A DNA stretch of 39,305 bases from Thalassospira sp. UBA1131 (GCF_002311515.1 NZ_DCAO01000086.1:1-39305), one strand, 5' to 3'. Counted from the first letter of the stretch, positions 7,539 through 15,656 are shown. Notes: a model not told the origin generated them from the letters alone. Translations and numbers: made by a program.

Positions 7539-8948
7539 ATGGCAGTTGGCGGCACCCATAACTCCCGCCTGCTGATTGATGCCGTTGCGCTTGAACGCAG
7601 GGTGGCCATGATCGAAAATGACCGCCTGACGCGTTTGTGGATTGATCGCGGCGGTCCCGCACGATTTGATATCCATCTTGGCCGTGTTTCCAAAATGATG
7701 CCCGAAATGGCCGCCGCCATGGTGGCGCTTGACGGGCTGCCTGACGGGCTTTTGCCGTTTGATCGCTATAACGGCCCGCTGCATGAAGGGCAGTGGGTTC
7801 TGGTGCAGATCTCCCGCCTTGGTTTTGACGACAAGGGTGTCAAGCTTACCGGGCGGATCGCGATTGAAGGTGTTGGTATGATCCTGCGACCGGGGGCCAA
7901 CCATATTGAATTGCCGCGCAAGCTTAAGGACGGGGACCGGCGTACCGAACTGCATGACTTGCTAAGCTCTCTTCAGGCCGGTCAGGACGGCATCATGCTG
8001 CGTTCCGTCGCACTCGACTGGACGCGTGATGCCATCACCGCCGAATACAAACTTCTGAAATCACAATTGCAAAAGGCCGAAAAGGCCCTGTCCGAGGCAT
8101 CGAAGCCACAACTGGTCAGCAAGGCGCAATCAGAAACCGATCAGGTGATCGAACGGCATCTGATGGCGGGCGGCGCATGCGTTGTCGATGGCACAAACGA
8201 ATTCGTGCGGTTGCGTGGATTGCTGACGATGCTGGGTAAGTCGGATGACAATCTTGCGCGTCATGTCGGCAGCCGACTGTTATTCAACGATCAGGATATC
8301 GAAGACGAAATTGCCGCTGCCTTGGCGACGCGTGTCGAGTTGCAAGGCGGCGCCTGGATTGCGATTGATCCGGCAACCGCACTTTGTGCCATTGACGTCA
8401 ATGGCGCCGGGGCAGATGCCGGGCGTGATAGCGAAACCCGTGCGGTCGAGGTCAACCTTCGGGCCGCAGCCGAAATCGTGCATCAAATCCGCCTTCGCAA
8501 CATCGGTGGTCTTGTGGTGATTGATCCGCTTCGCATGAAATCGCGGGCAGGGCGTGACAAGTTCGATGCCGCAATCCGTGATGCCTTTGGCAGTGAACTT
8601 GATGGCGCGGTTCAGATTGGTGGCTTTACGCGATTGGGTCTTTATGAATTCAGTCGCCAGCGGGCGGGCGAATCGCTTCGTGCCACCTTGTTTGCCAAAC
8701 AGGAACGCGCCCATCTTTTGCGCGATGCTGCGCTGAATGCCGTTGTACGCGCCGTTGTTGCCGAAAGTCGAAACGGGGTGACCGGGATGGTTAAACTGTG
8801 CGTAAACCCCGGTGTGGCGAAGGCACTTGCGGATCAGGCAGATGCGATCCAGATCCTGACAAATGCATTTGGGGGCACGCCGCAAATTGTCGCGGACCCG
8901 ATCCTTGAAGACGATGCCTATCGGTTGGAGAAAAACCACCATGAATGA
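7539..8948 (+). CDS. Ribonuclease E/G family protein lacking the zinc-link
   Basis: A 469-residue member of the RNase E/G endoribonuclease family. The N-terminal part (about 30-120) carries a degenerate S1-like RNA-binding region. The DNase-I-like catalytic part has AIDVNGA (Asp286) and GGLVVIDPLRM (Asp329), matching the two metal-binding aspartates of RNase E. The region where RNase E and RNase G have CPxCxG, the zinc-link that dimerises the enzyme, has no cysteines. The protein also lacks the long disordered degradosome scaffold, so it is neither a standard RNase E nor RNase G. It overlaps yacG by eight bases in the maf operon. Confidence 0.85.
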   Translation: MAVGGTHNSRLLIDAVALERRVAMIENDRLTRLWIDRGGPARFDIHLGRVSKMMPEMAAAMVALDGLPDGLLPFDRYNGPLHEGQWVLVQISRLGFDDKGVKLTGRIAIEGVGMILRPGANHIELPRKLKDGDRRTELHDLLSSLQAGQDGIMLRSVALDWTRDAITAEYKLLKSQLQKAEKALSEASKPQLVSKAQSETDQVIERHLMAGGACVVDGTNEFVRLRGLLTMLGKSDDNLARHVGSRLLFNDQDIEDEIAAALATRVELQGGAWIAIDPATALCAIDVNGAGADAGRDSETRAVEVNLRAAAEIVHQIRLRNIGGLVVIDPLRMKSRAGRDKFDAAIRDAFGSELDGAVQIGGFTRLGLYEFSRQRAGESLRATLFAKQERAHLLRDAALNAVVRAVVAESRNGVTGMVKLCVNPGVAKALADQADAIQILTNAFGGTPQIVADPILEDDAYRLEKNHHE

Positions 8949-9141
8949 AAAAAAGATAACGAAAACAGCCAGCTCCGACTGCGTGGTTTGCGGCAAACCG
9001 GCTGATGAAAAATACACGCCGTTTTGCTCCAAACGCTGTGCGGATCTCGACCTTGGCAAATGGATGAATGAAAGCTACGCCATCCCCGCCGCCGAGCCGC
9101 CCGAGTATCTCGAAGACCTTGAAGATGAAGAAGAATTTTAA
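8941..9141 (+). CDS. yacG: DNA gyrase inhibitor YacG, zinc-finger protein
   Basis: A 66-residue zinc-binding protein. Cys14-x2-Cys17 and Cys29-x3-Cys33 (CVVCG and FCSKRC) hold the zinc, followed by the family signature DLGKWMNESYAIP and an acidic tail. In E. coli YacG binds GyrB and blocks DNA binding. The ATG lies inside the 3' end of the RNase E/G gene, so the two are coupled. A hairpin (9153-9158 with 9166-9171, A-rich loop) follows the stop. Confidence 0.93.
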   Translation: MNEKKITKTASSDCVVCGKPADEKYTPFCSKRCADLDLGKWMNESYAIPAAEPPEYLEDLEDEEEF

Positions 9142-9178
9142 TCCGACGCGTGATCGCAAAAAAAATGCGATTTGAGGC

Positions 9179-9207
9179 TGGACAAGCCCCAAAGGAGTTT
9201 GTATAAC
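9179..9207 (+). promoter_or_regulatory. Sigma-70-type promoter of tRNA-Phe
   Basis: TGGACA (9179-9184) and TATAAC (9202-9207) are separated by 17 bases and followed by a C-rich discriminator. The leader between this promoter and the tRNA holds two small hairpins, GTTCC/GGAAC and CTCCG-GAAA-CGGAG, the latter with a GNRA-type tetraloop. These are likely removed by RNase processing. Confidence 0.65.
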
Positions 9208-9258
9208 CCCGCTCGTTCCGCAGGGAACACTCCGGAAACGGAGACGAAAGTCGGATTT

Positions 9259-9334
9259 GCCCAGGTAGCTCAGTTGGTAGAGCAGTGGACTGAAAATCCG
9301 CGTGTCGGTGGTTCGAGTCCGCCCCTGGGCACCA
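9259..9334 (+). tRNA. tRNA-Phe (GAA)
   Basis: A 76-base cloverleaf with acceptor stem GCCCAGG/CCTGGGC, D arm GCTC/GAGC, anticodon loop CTGAAAA with anticodon GAA, T arm GGTGG/CCGCC with TTCGAGT, and an encoded CCA end. It has its own promoter at 9179-9207 and a rho-independent terminator right behind it. Confidence 0.97.
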
Positions 9335-9347
9335 TCTTTCGGTAGCC

Positions 9348-9378
9348 AAAAAAACCCGGCCTTCTGGCCGGGTTTTTT
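9348..9378 (+). terminator. Rho-independent terminator of tRNA-Phe
   Basis: A perfect 7-base stem CCCGGCC/GGCCGGG with loop TTCT, an upstream A-run and a downstream run of six T. The A-run makes it active in both directions, so it also serves the converging lipoprotein gene. Confidence 0.92.
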
Positions 9379-9404
9379 GTTTTTCAGCTCATCTACCGGT
9401 CGAT

Positions 9405-9860
9405 TTAATTCGGGATGGGCAGGTCAAACCCGACCTTCTCGCCGTTGATCGCATTGCCGAAGCCCAGAATGTTTCCCTGTTCGGTCAGCTGGAATTTTCC
9501 AGCAGCGTAGCTGTCATCCTGACAGATCAGTTCCCACCAGCCATGGGCAGGGGCCAGTCGATCATCGCGGACAAATTTGCCAAGGCAGGTCTGTGCGCCA
9601 TAAACATCAAACATCCCGCCAAAGGCATTGGCCCGAACCCAGGTGTCATAGCGCGAAAACGGCCCGATACGTGACCAGTTGAGATTGATTTTGACCATGG
9701 TGTTGGTGCTATAGGGCACGGTCGATGCCGATTGTTTGGCCTGCCAGGCGTCATAGCTGATTTCAGGGGCGGTTGCGGTTGTTGTTGTTTTGCAGCCACT
9801 GATCAGCATGGCAATCCCCATGATCAGGGCGGTCTTGAAAGTGTGGCTACGGCTAAGCAT
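9405..9860 (-). CDS. Hypothetical lipoprotein (151 aa)
   Basis: A 151-residue protein with a lipoprotein signal peptide: a positive N-terminus, the hydrophobic stretch TALIMGIAMLIS, and lipobox LISGC with Cys23. A Thr-rich linker follows. The mature domain has two further cysteines (TCLGK, ICQDD) and ends GFDLPIPN. I do not recognise the family. ATG 9860 is preceded by AGAGGG; an upstream in-frame ATG at 9905 would put 15 extra residues before the signal. A two-box palindromic region lies upstream at 9913-9959. Confidence 0.75.
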   Translation of the reverse strand: MLSRSHTFKTALIMGIAMLISGCKTTTTATAPEISYDAWQAKQSASTVPYSTNTMVKINLNWSRIGPFSRYDTWVRANAFGGMFDVYGAQTCLGKFVRDDRLAPAHGWWELICQDDSYAAGKFQLTEQGNILGFGNAINGEKVGFDLPIPN

Positions 9861-10279
9861 CTTCGCCCTCTGGCAGATTGAATTTGAACAGACTGTAACT
9901 GACAAAACGCAATTCGCAAACGGTGCGAAACTGTTATCTATATATGACGGTGCAACCGTTCAGAATCGCCCTTGCATCAACGACTTGATCGGGCCTGTGT
10001 CAGGAGTGAATGCGTAAGGTATGTGCAAGCAATCAGTATCAAATGAACCTGATTGCCCCTATTTGTTTTCAAATGAAAACAGAGGGTTGTGCAAAATGCT
10101 GATCGGTCTTTTAAGGCTTGATTTTGGGGGCGTTTCTGCCTTTTGTTGCGAAAATCTTACATTCCGCTACCATCATTCCTGCTTCTTGTTTCAACCCGCT
10201 GAAACATAAAATTGGTTACTACTTGGTGGCGGAACAGCGCGACGCCGCGCTGTGACAATAACTCGCTTAGGGGAACCAG
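9861..10279. other. 419-base divergent intergenic region
   Basis: No convincing gene. It contains the inverted repeat TTCGCA/TGCGAA (9913-9918 with 9924-9929), the palindrome ACGGT-GCA-ACCGT (9947-9959), and a perfect 8-base stem with loop ACGC (10234-10253) in the leader of the CYTH-CHAD gene. ACGGTGC occurs twice, 27 bases apart. A weak reverse-strand promoter candidate for the lipoprotein lies just inside this block. Confidence 0.5.
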
Positions 10280-11827
10280 ATGGCCGAGAAGCAGATCGAG
10301 ATCGAACTTAAACTTCGCATCGATCCGAAACATGTCGCGCGTCTTAAAAACGCGCCGGTCCTGCGCGAGGTCAAGGAAGGTCGTCGTCTGGTGACCACGC
10401 ACCTTGTCTCCATCTATCACGACACGCCGAAACTCTCGCTGGCTGAAAAGGGCCTGGCGGTCCGTTTGCGCAAGAAGGGCGCGAATGGTTGGGAGCAGAC
10501 CATCAAGGCGACCAACGGCCTGCGCGAGGCGCTTCCCGAGCGTAATGAATGGACTGTCGAGCTTGAAGAAGGTGTTCTTGATCTTGACCGGTTTACCGAC
10601 AAGGACGTCAAAAAGCTTCTGAAGAAGTTTGTGAAGAAAAAGAAGATCGACCGCATTTTCGAAAGCGACCTTAAACGCGGGGCGGTGGATCTGACCTATC
10701 GTGATGCGGTGATTGAGCTTGCCATTGATCAGGGTGTTGTCCGATCTGGCGAGAAGGAAGTGCCGATCTCCGAGGTGGAGTTCGAGCTCAAGGAAGGCCA
10801 TCCGGCAGCCCTGTTTGACCTTGCACTTGAGCTGCAACGCACCGTGCCGCTGTTACTGAGCATGCGCTCCAAGGCGTCGCGCGGACGCGACCTCTATCTT
10901 GGCAATGGGCCGGGTGCCTATCGGGCGGCGGCAGTGCAACTGACCCCGGATATGTCGGCGGAAACCGCGTTTCGTGCCGTGATCGCGCAAGGGCTTCGCA
11001 TGATCCTGAGCAACGAAGTCTGTGTGCGTCAGGACCTTGATATCGAAGGGTGTCACCAGATGCGGGTTGGCATGCGCCGCCTGCGTGTTGCCTTGAACCT
11101 GTTTAAGAAAAACCTGCCTGCGGGCGAGGCCGTGTTGCTGCGCCGGTTGTTGAAACTGTGCAGCAAGGGGCTTGATGGCCTGCGCGATTGGGATGTGTTC
11201 CTGACCGAAACACTGCCGATGATCGAGGAACGCTTCCCCGATCATGCGGGGGTGGCCGAACTGCGCAAGGCCGCTGAAAAGCAACGCGAAGCCGCCCTTG
11301 CAAACGCACGTCATATGCTCGATCAACCGGAATATGGACAGTTGCTTTTGCTGCTTGGCGCATGGGCAAGCTATTCGCGCTGGGCATCAGGTGCCAGTGC
11401 CGAGCAAATGAAGGCGATGGCAGCACCCGTGTCGGAAATGGCCGAACCGCTTTTGGAGCAGGCCTATAAACGGGTCACCAAACGCGGTGATCATGTTGCG
11501 GGTCTGACGACGCCGCAACTTCATGCGCTTCGTCTTGATGTGAAGCAGATGCGCTATGGGACCGAGTTCTTCGGGGCCATTTACGGGTCGAAAAAGGTCA
11601 AAAAGTTCCGCAGCAAACTGACGACGATGCAGGAAATCCTCGGCCAGCTTCAGGATGCGGCTGTTGCCGAGGCCCGTTTGATGGCACTCGCACCACAGCT
11701 TTCAAAAGACGGGATGCTTGCGGTCGGTCTGATATCGGGCTGGTTCGGGGCGCGCGCCGATCATCGTCTTGAGGGGATCGAAGACGCCATGCACGATTTC
11801 ATTGATCAGAAGATATTTTGGAAATGA
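10280..11827 (+). CDS. CYTH and CHAD domain protein (putative inorganic triphosphatase)
   Basis: A 515-residue two-domain protein. The CYTH domain (about 1-205) starts with the signature ExExK (Glu7, Glu9, Lys11). It continues with RLRKK and the acidic strands of the triphosphate tunnel, an arrangement seen in E. coli YgiF, a metal-dependent inorganic triphosphatase. The CHAD domain (about 215-515) is helical, with conserved basic helices CHQMRVGMRRLRVALNLF and LHALRLDVKQMRYGTEFF that bind polyphosphate. The pair suggests polyphosphate or triphosphate metabolism, possibly on polyphosphate granules. The stop overlaps the next start by four bases (ATGA). Confidence 0.9.
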   Translation: MAEKQIEIELKLRIDPKHVARLKNAPVLREVKEGRRLVTTHLVSIYHDTPKLSLAEKGLAVRLRKKGANGWEQTIKATNGLREALPERNEWTVELEEGVLDLDRFTDKDVKKLLKKFVKKKKIDRIFESDLKRGAVDLTYRDAVIELAIDQGVVRSGEKEVPISEVEFELKEGHPAALFDLALELQRTVPLLLSMRSKASRGRDLYLGNGPGAYRAAAVQLTPDMSAETAFRAVIAQGLRMILSNEVCVRQDLDIEGCHQMRVGMRRLRVALNLFKKNLPAGEAVLLRRLLKLCSKGLDGLRDWDVFLTETLPMIEERFPDHAGVAELRKAAEKQREAALANARHMLDQPEYGQLLLLLGAWASYSRWASGASAEQMKAMAAPVSEMAEPLLEQAYKRVTKRGDHVAGLTTPQLHALRLDVKQMRYGTEFFGAIYGSKKVKKFRSKLTTMQEILGQLQDAAVAEARLMALAPQLSKDGMLAVGLISGWFGARADHRLEGIEDAMHDFIDQKIFWK

Positions 11828-12408
11828 GGTTTCCCGGATTATTCCTTGATTGGGAATTCTTCGAGAATGTGTTTCGGTTGGTTATCCGCCCGATACTGGC
11901 ATTATTCTTTACGTTTGAAGCGCCTGTGGCTCCTGACGATCAGATTGTAAGTCGGGCCACGCAGTTGAATATTGCAGAGGCATCCGGCAGAACAGTGACG
12001 TCTGTGAGCGAAATTGAACGCACAGGCATCTATAAGGACGCCGAGTTTGCCCAAAAATGGATACTGGATAATGGATGGGGGTATGTCCGTATCGGGTTCT
12101 GGGATGCAGGTATTCCAGCAGGGGCGGAACGCCTTGCTGTTTCAAGGAAGAACTTTGAAAGAAATACTGCAGTTCTGATTAAGCATAAAAAGCTTGTGAA
12201 GAAAGTCTCTCATCCAAATGGTGCCGAAGGAATGGTTGCCTTTGGCGACGGTGTAAACCACCAGCGCTGCTCCTTTGGCTTGGCTGTATTAGACCTTGAT
12301 GGGTATCAAGGTTTCGACACGTTGATTGATACTGCGATATGCTCCGACGGCCCGTTAAAGCCAAACAGCGTTGAAAACCTGATCTGGTATCTAAAAATGG
12401 AACCGTGA
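11824..12408 (+). CDS. Unknown protein coupled to the CYTH-CHAD gene (194 aa)
   Basis: A 194-residue protein I do not recognise. It begins with one hydrophobic segment (about residues 14-35, including LVIRPILALFFTF), then a soluble domain with EFAQKWILDNGWGYVRIGFWDAG, a Lys-rich stretch (KHKKLVKKV) and two cysteines (HQRCSFG, AICSDG) that could form a disulfide. This suggests an inner-membrane anchor with a periplasmic domain. The ATG overlaps the CYTH-CHAD stop as ATGA, so the two are coupled. Its DNA is visibly more AT-rich than that gene, which may point to later acquisition. It converges on photolyase. Confidence 0.65.
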   Translation: MRFPGLFLDWEFFENVFRLVIRPILALFFTFEAPVAPDDQIVSRATQLNIAEASGRTVTSVSEIERTGIYKDAEFAQKWILDNGWGYVRIGFWDAGIPAGAERLAVSRKNFERNTAVLIKHKKLVKKVSHPNGAEGMVAFGDGVNHQRCSFGLAVLDLDGYQGFDTLIDTAICSDGPLKPNSVENLIWYLKMEP

Positions 12409-12419
12409 TCGGAGCATGC

Positions 12420-13898
12420 TCACGCAGCAGCCTGTTTCATATCCTGATAGGCGCTTAGAGCCCGCTCACGGCCTTCCTTGAGCCCAATTAAGGGTTCGGG
12501 GTAGGTTTTTCCCAACGTCACGTCAGCGGCCTTGAGGATGAGCGGGGAGGCTTCCCACGGTTTGTGGATATATTGTTCGGGCATGTCACGCAGTTCCGGT
12601 ACCCATTGGCGGACATAGTCGCCCTTGGGATCAAATTTTTCGCCCTGAAGCATCGGGTTGAAAATGCGGAAATAGGGGGCAGCATCTGCCCCGCATCCGC
12701 CGATCCATTGCCATGAAAACGGATTGTTGGCCGGGCAGGCATCAACAAGCGTGTCGTCAAACCATGCCAGACCATCGCGCCAATGGATCAAAAGGTGCTT
12801 TACCAGGATCGAACCCACAATCATCCGAACCCGGTTATGCATATAGCCCGTGTGCCAAAGTTCTCGCATGCCGGCATCGACAATCGGAAAACCGGTTTGA
12901 CCCTTTTGCCAGGCGCGAAGGCCCTTTGCGTCATCTGACCAGGGGAAATGCTTGAACTGGCCCTGAAGCGGGACAGAACGCAGATCGGTTGCGTGATACA
13001 GGATGTGATGGGCAAATTCCCGCCAGCCGAGTTCGGCGATGAATTTCGAGGCGGTCTTGCCCTTGCCGGGATTGGCATCGGCATAGTGGTTGGCGGCATG
13101 CCAGACCTGATAGGGGCTGATTTCACCAAAGCGCAAATGCGGGGAAAGTTCCGACGTTACCCGGCGGTCCGGGCGGTCGCGCAGATCGGCATAATCGGTA
13201 AGACGATCGTCAATAAAGTCAAACAGCTGGTCTTTCGCGCCCTGTTCGCCGGGGGTGAAACGCTCCTCAAGGCCGTCGGCCCAATTCACCGGTTTTGGCG
13301 ACAGGTCAAAGTCGGTGATGTTGATTTGTCCATCAACCTCGCCCTTGAATAACGCAAGGCTTTCGGGGGCGGACTTTGGTTCGCGCGGGGCGGGGAGCTT
13401 CTGACAGGCGCGCCAGAACGGGCTATAGACCTTGAAATCTGTGCCTGATCCGGTTTTGACGTCCCACGGTTCAAACAAAAGATTGGCCTTGTGGCTTTCG
13501 CAGGTCAAGCCGTGGTCCTGAAGGGTTGCCTTGATGTCGGTATCGCGCTCGGTTGATGGCTTGTCATAAAGCCGGTTCCAGAACACCGCCTTGACCGATT
13601 TGTCACCGGCAATGGTTTCCAGAACGGTTTTTGCATCGCCAGAAAACAGGCGAAGGGCGCGATCAGATTTCGTATCGCCAAGATCGGCGATATTGCGGTT
13701 CAGCGCGGTCAGGCTTTTTTCAAGCCACCATTTCGTCGCGCCACCCAATTGATCTGAAATCACGTCATCCAGAATAAAAACCGGAAGGACAGCGCCGTCA
13801 TTTTCCTTGGCCCATTTGACGGCTGCCAAAAGGGCCGGATTGTCCGCCAGTCGCAGGTCGTTTCGAAACCACATCACGGCGATCGGGCGTTCGGTCAT
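12420..13898 (-). CDS. phrB: Deoxyribodipyrimidine photolyase (CPD class I type)
   Basis: Repairs cyclobutane pyrimidine dimers using blue light and FADH-. The 492 residues have the N-terminal antenna domain (AVMWFRNDLRLADNPAL) and a C-terminal FAD domain. The latter shows ELGWREFAHHILYH, GFPIVDAGMRELWHTGYMHNRVRM and NPFSWQWIGGCGADAAPYFRIFNP, which carry the FAD-binding residues and tryptophans of the electron-transfer chain. The length fits the family. The ATG is preceded by AGGAAG. A large hairpin (13950-14002) lies upstream, between it and the MocR gene on the same strand. Confidence 0.95.
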   Translation of the reverse strand: MTERPIAVMWFRNDLRLADNPALLAAVKWAKENDGAVLPVFILDDVISDQLGGATKWWLEKSLTALNRNIADLGDTKSDRALRLFSGDAKTVLETIAGDKSVKAVFWNRLYDKPSTERDTDIKATLQDHGLTCESHKANLLFEPWDVKTGSGTDFKVYSPFWRACQKLPAPREPKSAPESLALFKGEVDGQINITDFDLSPKPVNWADGLEERFTPGEQGAKDQLFDFIDDRLTDYADLRDRPDRRVTSELSPHLRFGEISPYQVWHAANHYADANPGKGKTASKFIAELGWREFAHHILYHATDLRSVPLQGQFKHFPWSDDAKGLRAWQKGQTGFPIVDAGMRELWHTGYMHNRVRMIVGSILVKHLLIHWRDGLAWFDDTLVDACPANNPFSWQWIGGCGADAAPYFRIFNPMLQGEKFDPKGDYVRQWVPELRDMPEQYIHKPWEASPLILKAADVTLGKTYPEPLIGLKEGRERALSAYQDMKQAAA

Positions 13899-13949
13899 CT
13901 GTCTTCCTGTGTTTTTTGGTGCATTTTGGGGGGATTGTAAGCCGGAGGG

Positions 13950-14002
13950 GAGAGAGCGTCACGACTGTGACAGCATCTAGAGGGAAGTCGTGCCGCTCTC
14001 TC
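13950..14002. other. Long hairpin between MocR regulator and photolyase
   Basis: Two 17-base arms (13950-13966 and 13986-14002) are complementary at 16 positions and flank a 19-base loop. Inside the left arm a second fold is possible: GTCAC-GACT-GTGAC (13959-13972), which would compete with the long stem. No T-run follows on the reverse strand, so this is not an ordinary terminator. Confidence 0.6.
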
Positions 14003-14016
14003 TGGCTCGGGGTACA

Positions 14017-15537
14017 TCAAGACTTACGTCTGATGGTTCTGACCAGTTCACTGAAACTTTCCGAAAGCACATCTTTTTTCCATCCGGCGAAACCAAGCAC
14101 AAGACCGCGCACGGGTTCCGGCCCACTTTTTGACCGGGGATCGTGGAAATACGAAGACAGTGCACGACAATCAAGATCCGCCTTTACCAAGGCTTCCTGC
14201 ATTTTAATATCGTCCTGATCGCCGATCAAACGGGCACAAAGATGTAATCCCCCGTCCGAGGGCATCACCGACAGGATATCGGATGCATCCGCCATAATCA
14301 GGTTTTTAAGGTGCGAACGTCGTTCGCCATAGCGCAGGCGCATCTTGCGCACGTGGCTGCCAAAATGCCCCTCGGCGAAAAAGGCGCCAAGGGCGGCCTG
14401 TGTTGTCGGCGCCGGGACGCCATCGGCAAAACCGCGAATGCCGCGAAAGGCCGGAACCAGTGCCGGTGGCAACACAAGGTAACCAAGCCGGATGCCTGGG
14501 AACAGTACGCGCGAAAACGTGCCGACATAGATCACCCGATTGTCGGTATCCAAGCCTTGCAGCGAAGAAAGTGGCGGCCCGTCATAGCGATACTCGCTGT
14601 CATAGTCATCCTCGACAATCCAGGCATCATTATCCTGCGCCCACTGCAAAAGGGCGAGGCGTCGGGCAAGTGAAAGCGTTGTGCCCAGCGGATAGTTCCG
14701 CGATGGCGTGGTGACCACAATCCGGGCCGGGGAGGGCGTTTGGGCAAGGCCTTCGATGTCGAGGCCATCCTCATCAACCGTAATTGGCTGAACCACAGCC
14801 CCACTTGCCGCCAGCACGCCCCGAATGCCTTCATAGCCCGGGTCTTCGGTGGCGATGATATCGCCGGGATCGACAAGGGCGCGTGCGGCAAGGTCAAGCG
14901 CCTGCTGCGCGCCCGAAACGATCATCACCTGATCGGCATTGCAATTCACCCCGCGCGATTGCCGAAGCCATTTGGCAATTTCAGAACGCAGCAGCGGCAA
15001 TCCAAGCGGATCATCAGGAATGGTTAGATCAATATCGGGCGCCCGCCACGACCGGCGCAACAACCGCGCCCAAAGATCAAACGGAAAACCATCAAGATCC
15101 GGTGTCGCCGGGTTAAACGGACGGGCAATGCGAAAGCGCGGAAAGCGTCGCTGATAGGTCAGCATGCGCGTGGCACTTTGACTAAGCCGTATCGGGCGGT
15201 CATTTGCCGCCTGGGATTTTTTGTCCGGGCCTTGGTCGCCTGTTTGCATGTCCCGGTCGGGCAGGGTGCTGGCGACAAAGCTTCCGGCGCCGACCCGGGT
15301 TTCAAGATAGCCTTCCGATGTCAGCAGATCGAAACTGGTCACCACCGTGTTGCGCGAAATACCAAGTGATTTGGCCAAATCCCGACTGGCCGGCAGGCGT
15401 TCGCCGGGATGCAACCGGCCATCCAGAATAGCTGATCTGATCCCGTGATACAGGCGGCGATAGGCGGTGGTGCCACCATCATCGGCGGTATTGTCCGACT
15501 GGCTTGGATAAATCCAGCTGTAATCACTGCGCACCAT
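14017..15537 (-). CDS. MocR/PdxR-type transcriptional regulator with altered PLP site
   Basis: A 506-residue fusion of a GntR-type winged helix (about 25-95: AYRRLYHGIRSAILDGRL, then LPASRDLAKSLGISRNTV) and a fold-type-I aminotransferase-like domain. The DxxY-type segment VEDDYDSEYRYDG and the R-L-G-Y end of the cofactor loop are present. The Schiff-base lysine position in TFSKxLxPxxRLGY reads FSRVLFPGIRLGY, with Arg for Lys (codon CGC). The usual PSHQ motif reads PSRN. The start at 15537 is preferred because a good promoter lies between it and the upstream in-frame ATG at 15609. It diverges from a PNPOx-like gene, a common MocR context. Confidence 0.88.
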   Translation of the reverse strand: MVRSDYSWIYPSQSDNTADDGGTTAYRRLYHGIRSAILDGRLHPGERLPASRDLAKSLGISRNTVVTSFDLLTSEGYLETRVGAGSFVASTLPDRDMQTGDQGPDKKSQAANDRPIRLSQSATRMLTYQRRFPRFRIARPFNPATPDLDGFPFDLWARLLRRSWRAPDIDLTIPDDPLGLPLLRSEIAKWLRQSRGVNCNADQVMIVSGAQQALDLAARALVDPGDIIATEDPGYEGIRGVLAASGAVVQPITVDEDGLDIEGLAQTPSPARIVVTTPSRNYPLGTTLSLARRLALLQWAQDNDAWIVEDDYDSEYRYDGPPLSSLQGLDTDNRVIYVGTFSRVLFPGIRLGYLVLPPALVPAFRGIRGFADGVPAPTTQAALGAFFAEGHFGSHVRKMRLRYGERRSHLKNLIMADASDILSVMPSDGGLHLCARLIGDQDDIKMQEALVKADLDCRALSSYFHDPRSKSGPEPVRGLVLGFAGWKKDVLSESFSELVRTIRRKS

Positions 15538-15571
15538 CGCGACCCCGGTAAAAATTGGCTCTGTCACTTTT

Positions 15572-15599
15572 ATTATAATGGACCTTTTGAAAAGTCCAA
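15572..15599 (-). promoter_or_regulatory. Promoter of the MocR gene
   Basis: On the reverse strand TTGGAC (15594-15599) and a perfect TATAAT (15572-15577) are 16 bases apart. The predicted start near 15565 gives a leader of about 28 bases to the ATG at 15537, and excludes translation from the ATG at 15609. Confidence 0.7.
15580..15597. promoter_or_regulatory. Palindromic operator candidate in MocR/PNPOx divergent region
   Basis: The 18-base site GGACCTTTTGAAAAGTCC is symmetric except for one pair in each arm and the centre. It lies between the -35 and -10 boxes of the MocR promoter and overlaps the -35. This is the position expected for autorepression and for control of the divergent flavoprotein gene, whose ATG is 60 bases away. 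Confidence 0.55.
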
Positions 15600-15656
15600 T
15601 TTGATCCATGATCGGGCCAAATTCGACGCCTGATTTTTTGACGAAGAGGTCCCGCC

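Noticed and set aside
10021..10209. 62-codon plus frame in the lipoprotein/CYTH-CHAD gap
   Set aside because: No ribosome-binding site, odd composition rich in Cys and Phe, no similarity to known proteins.
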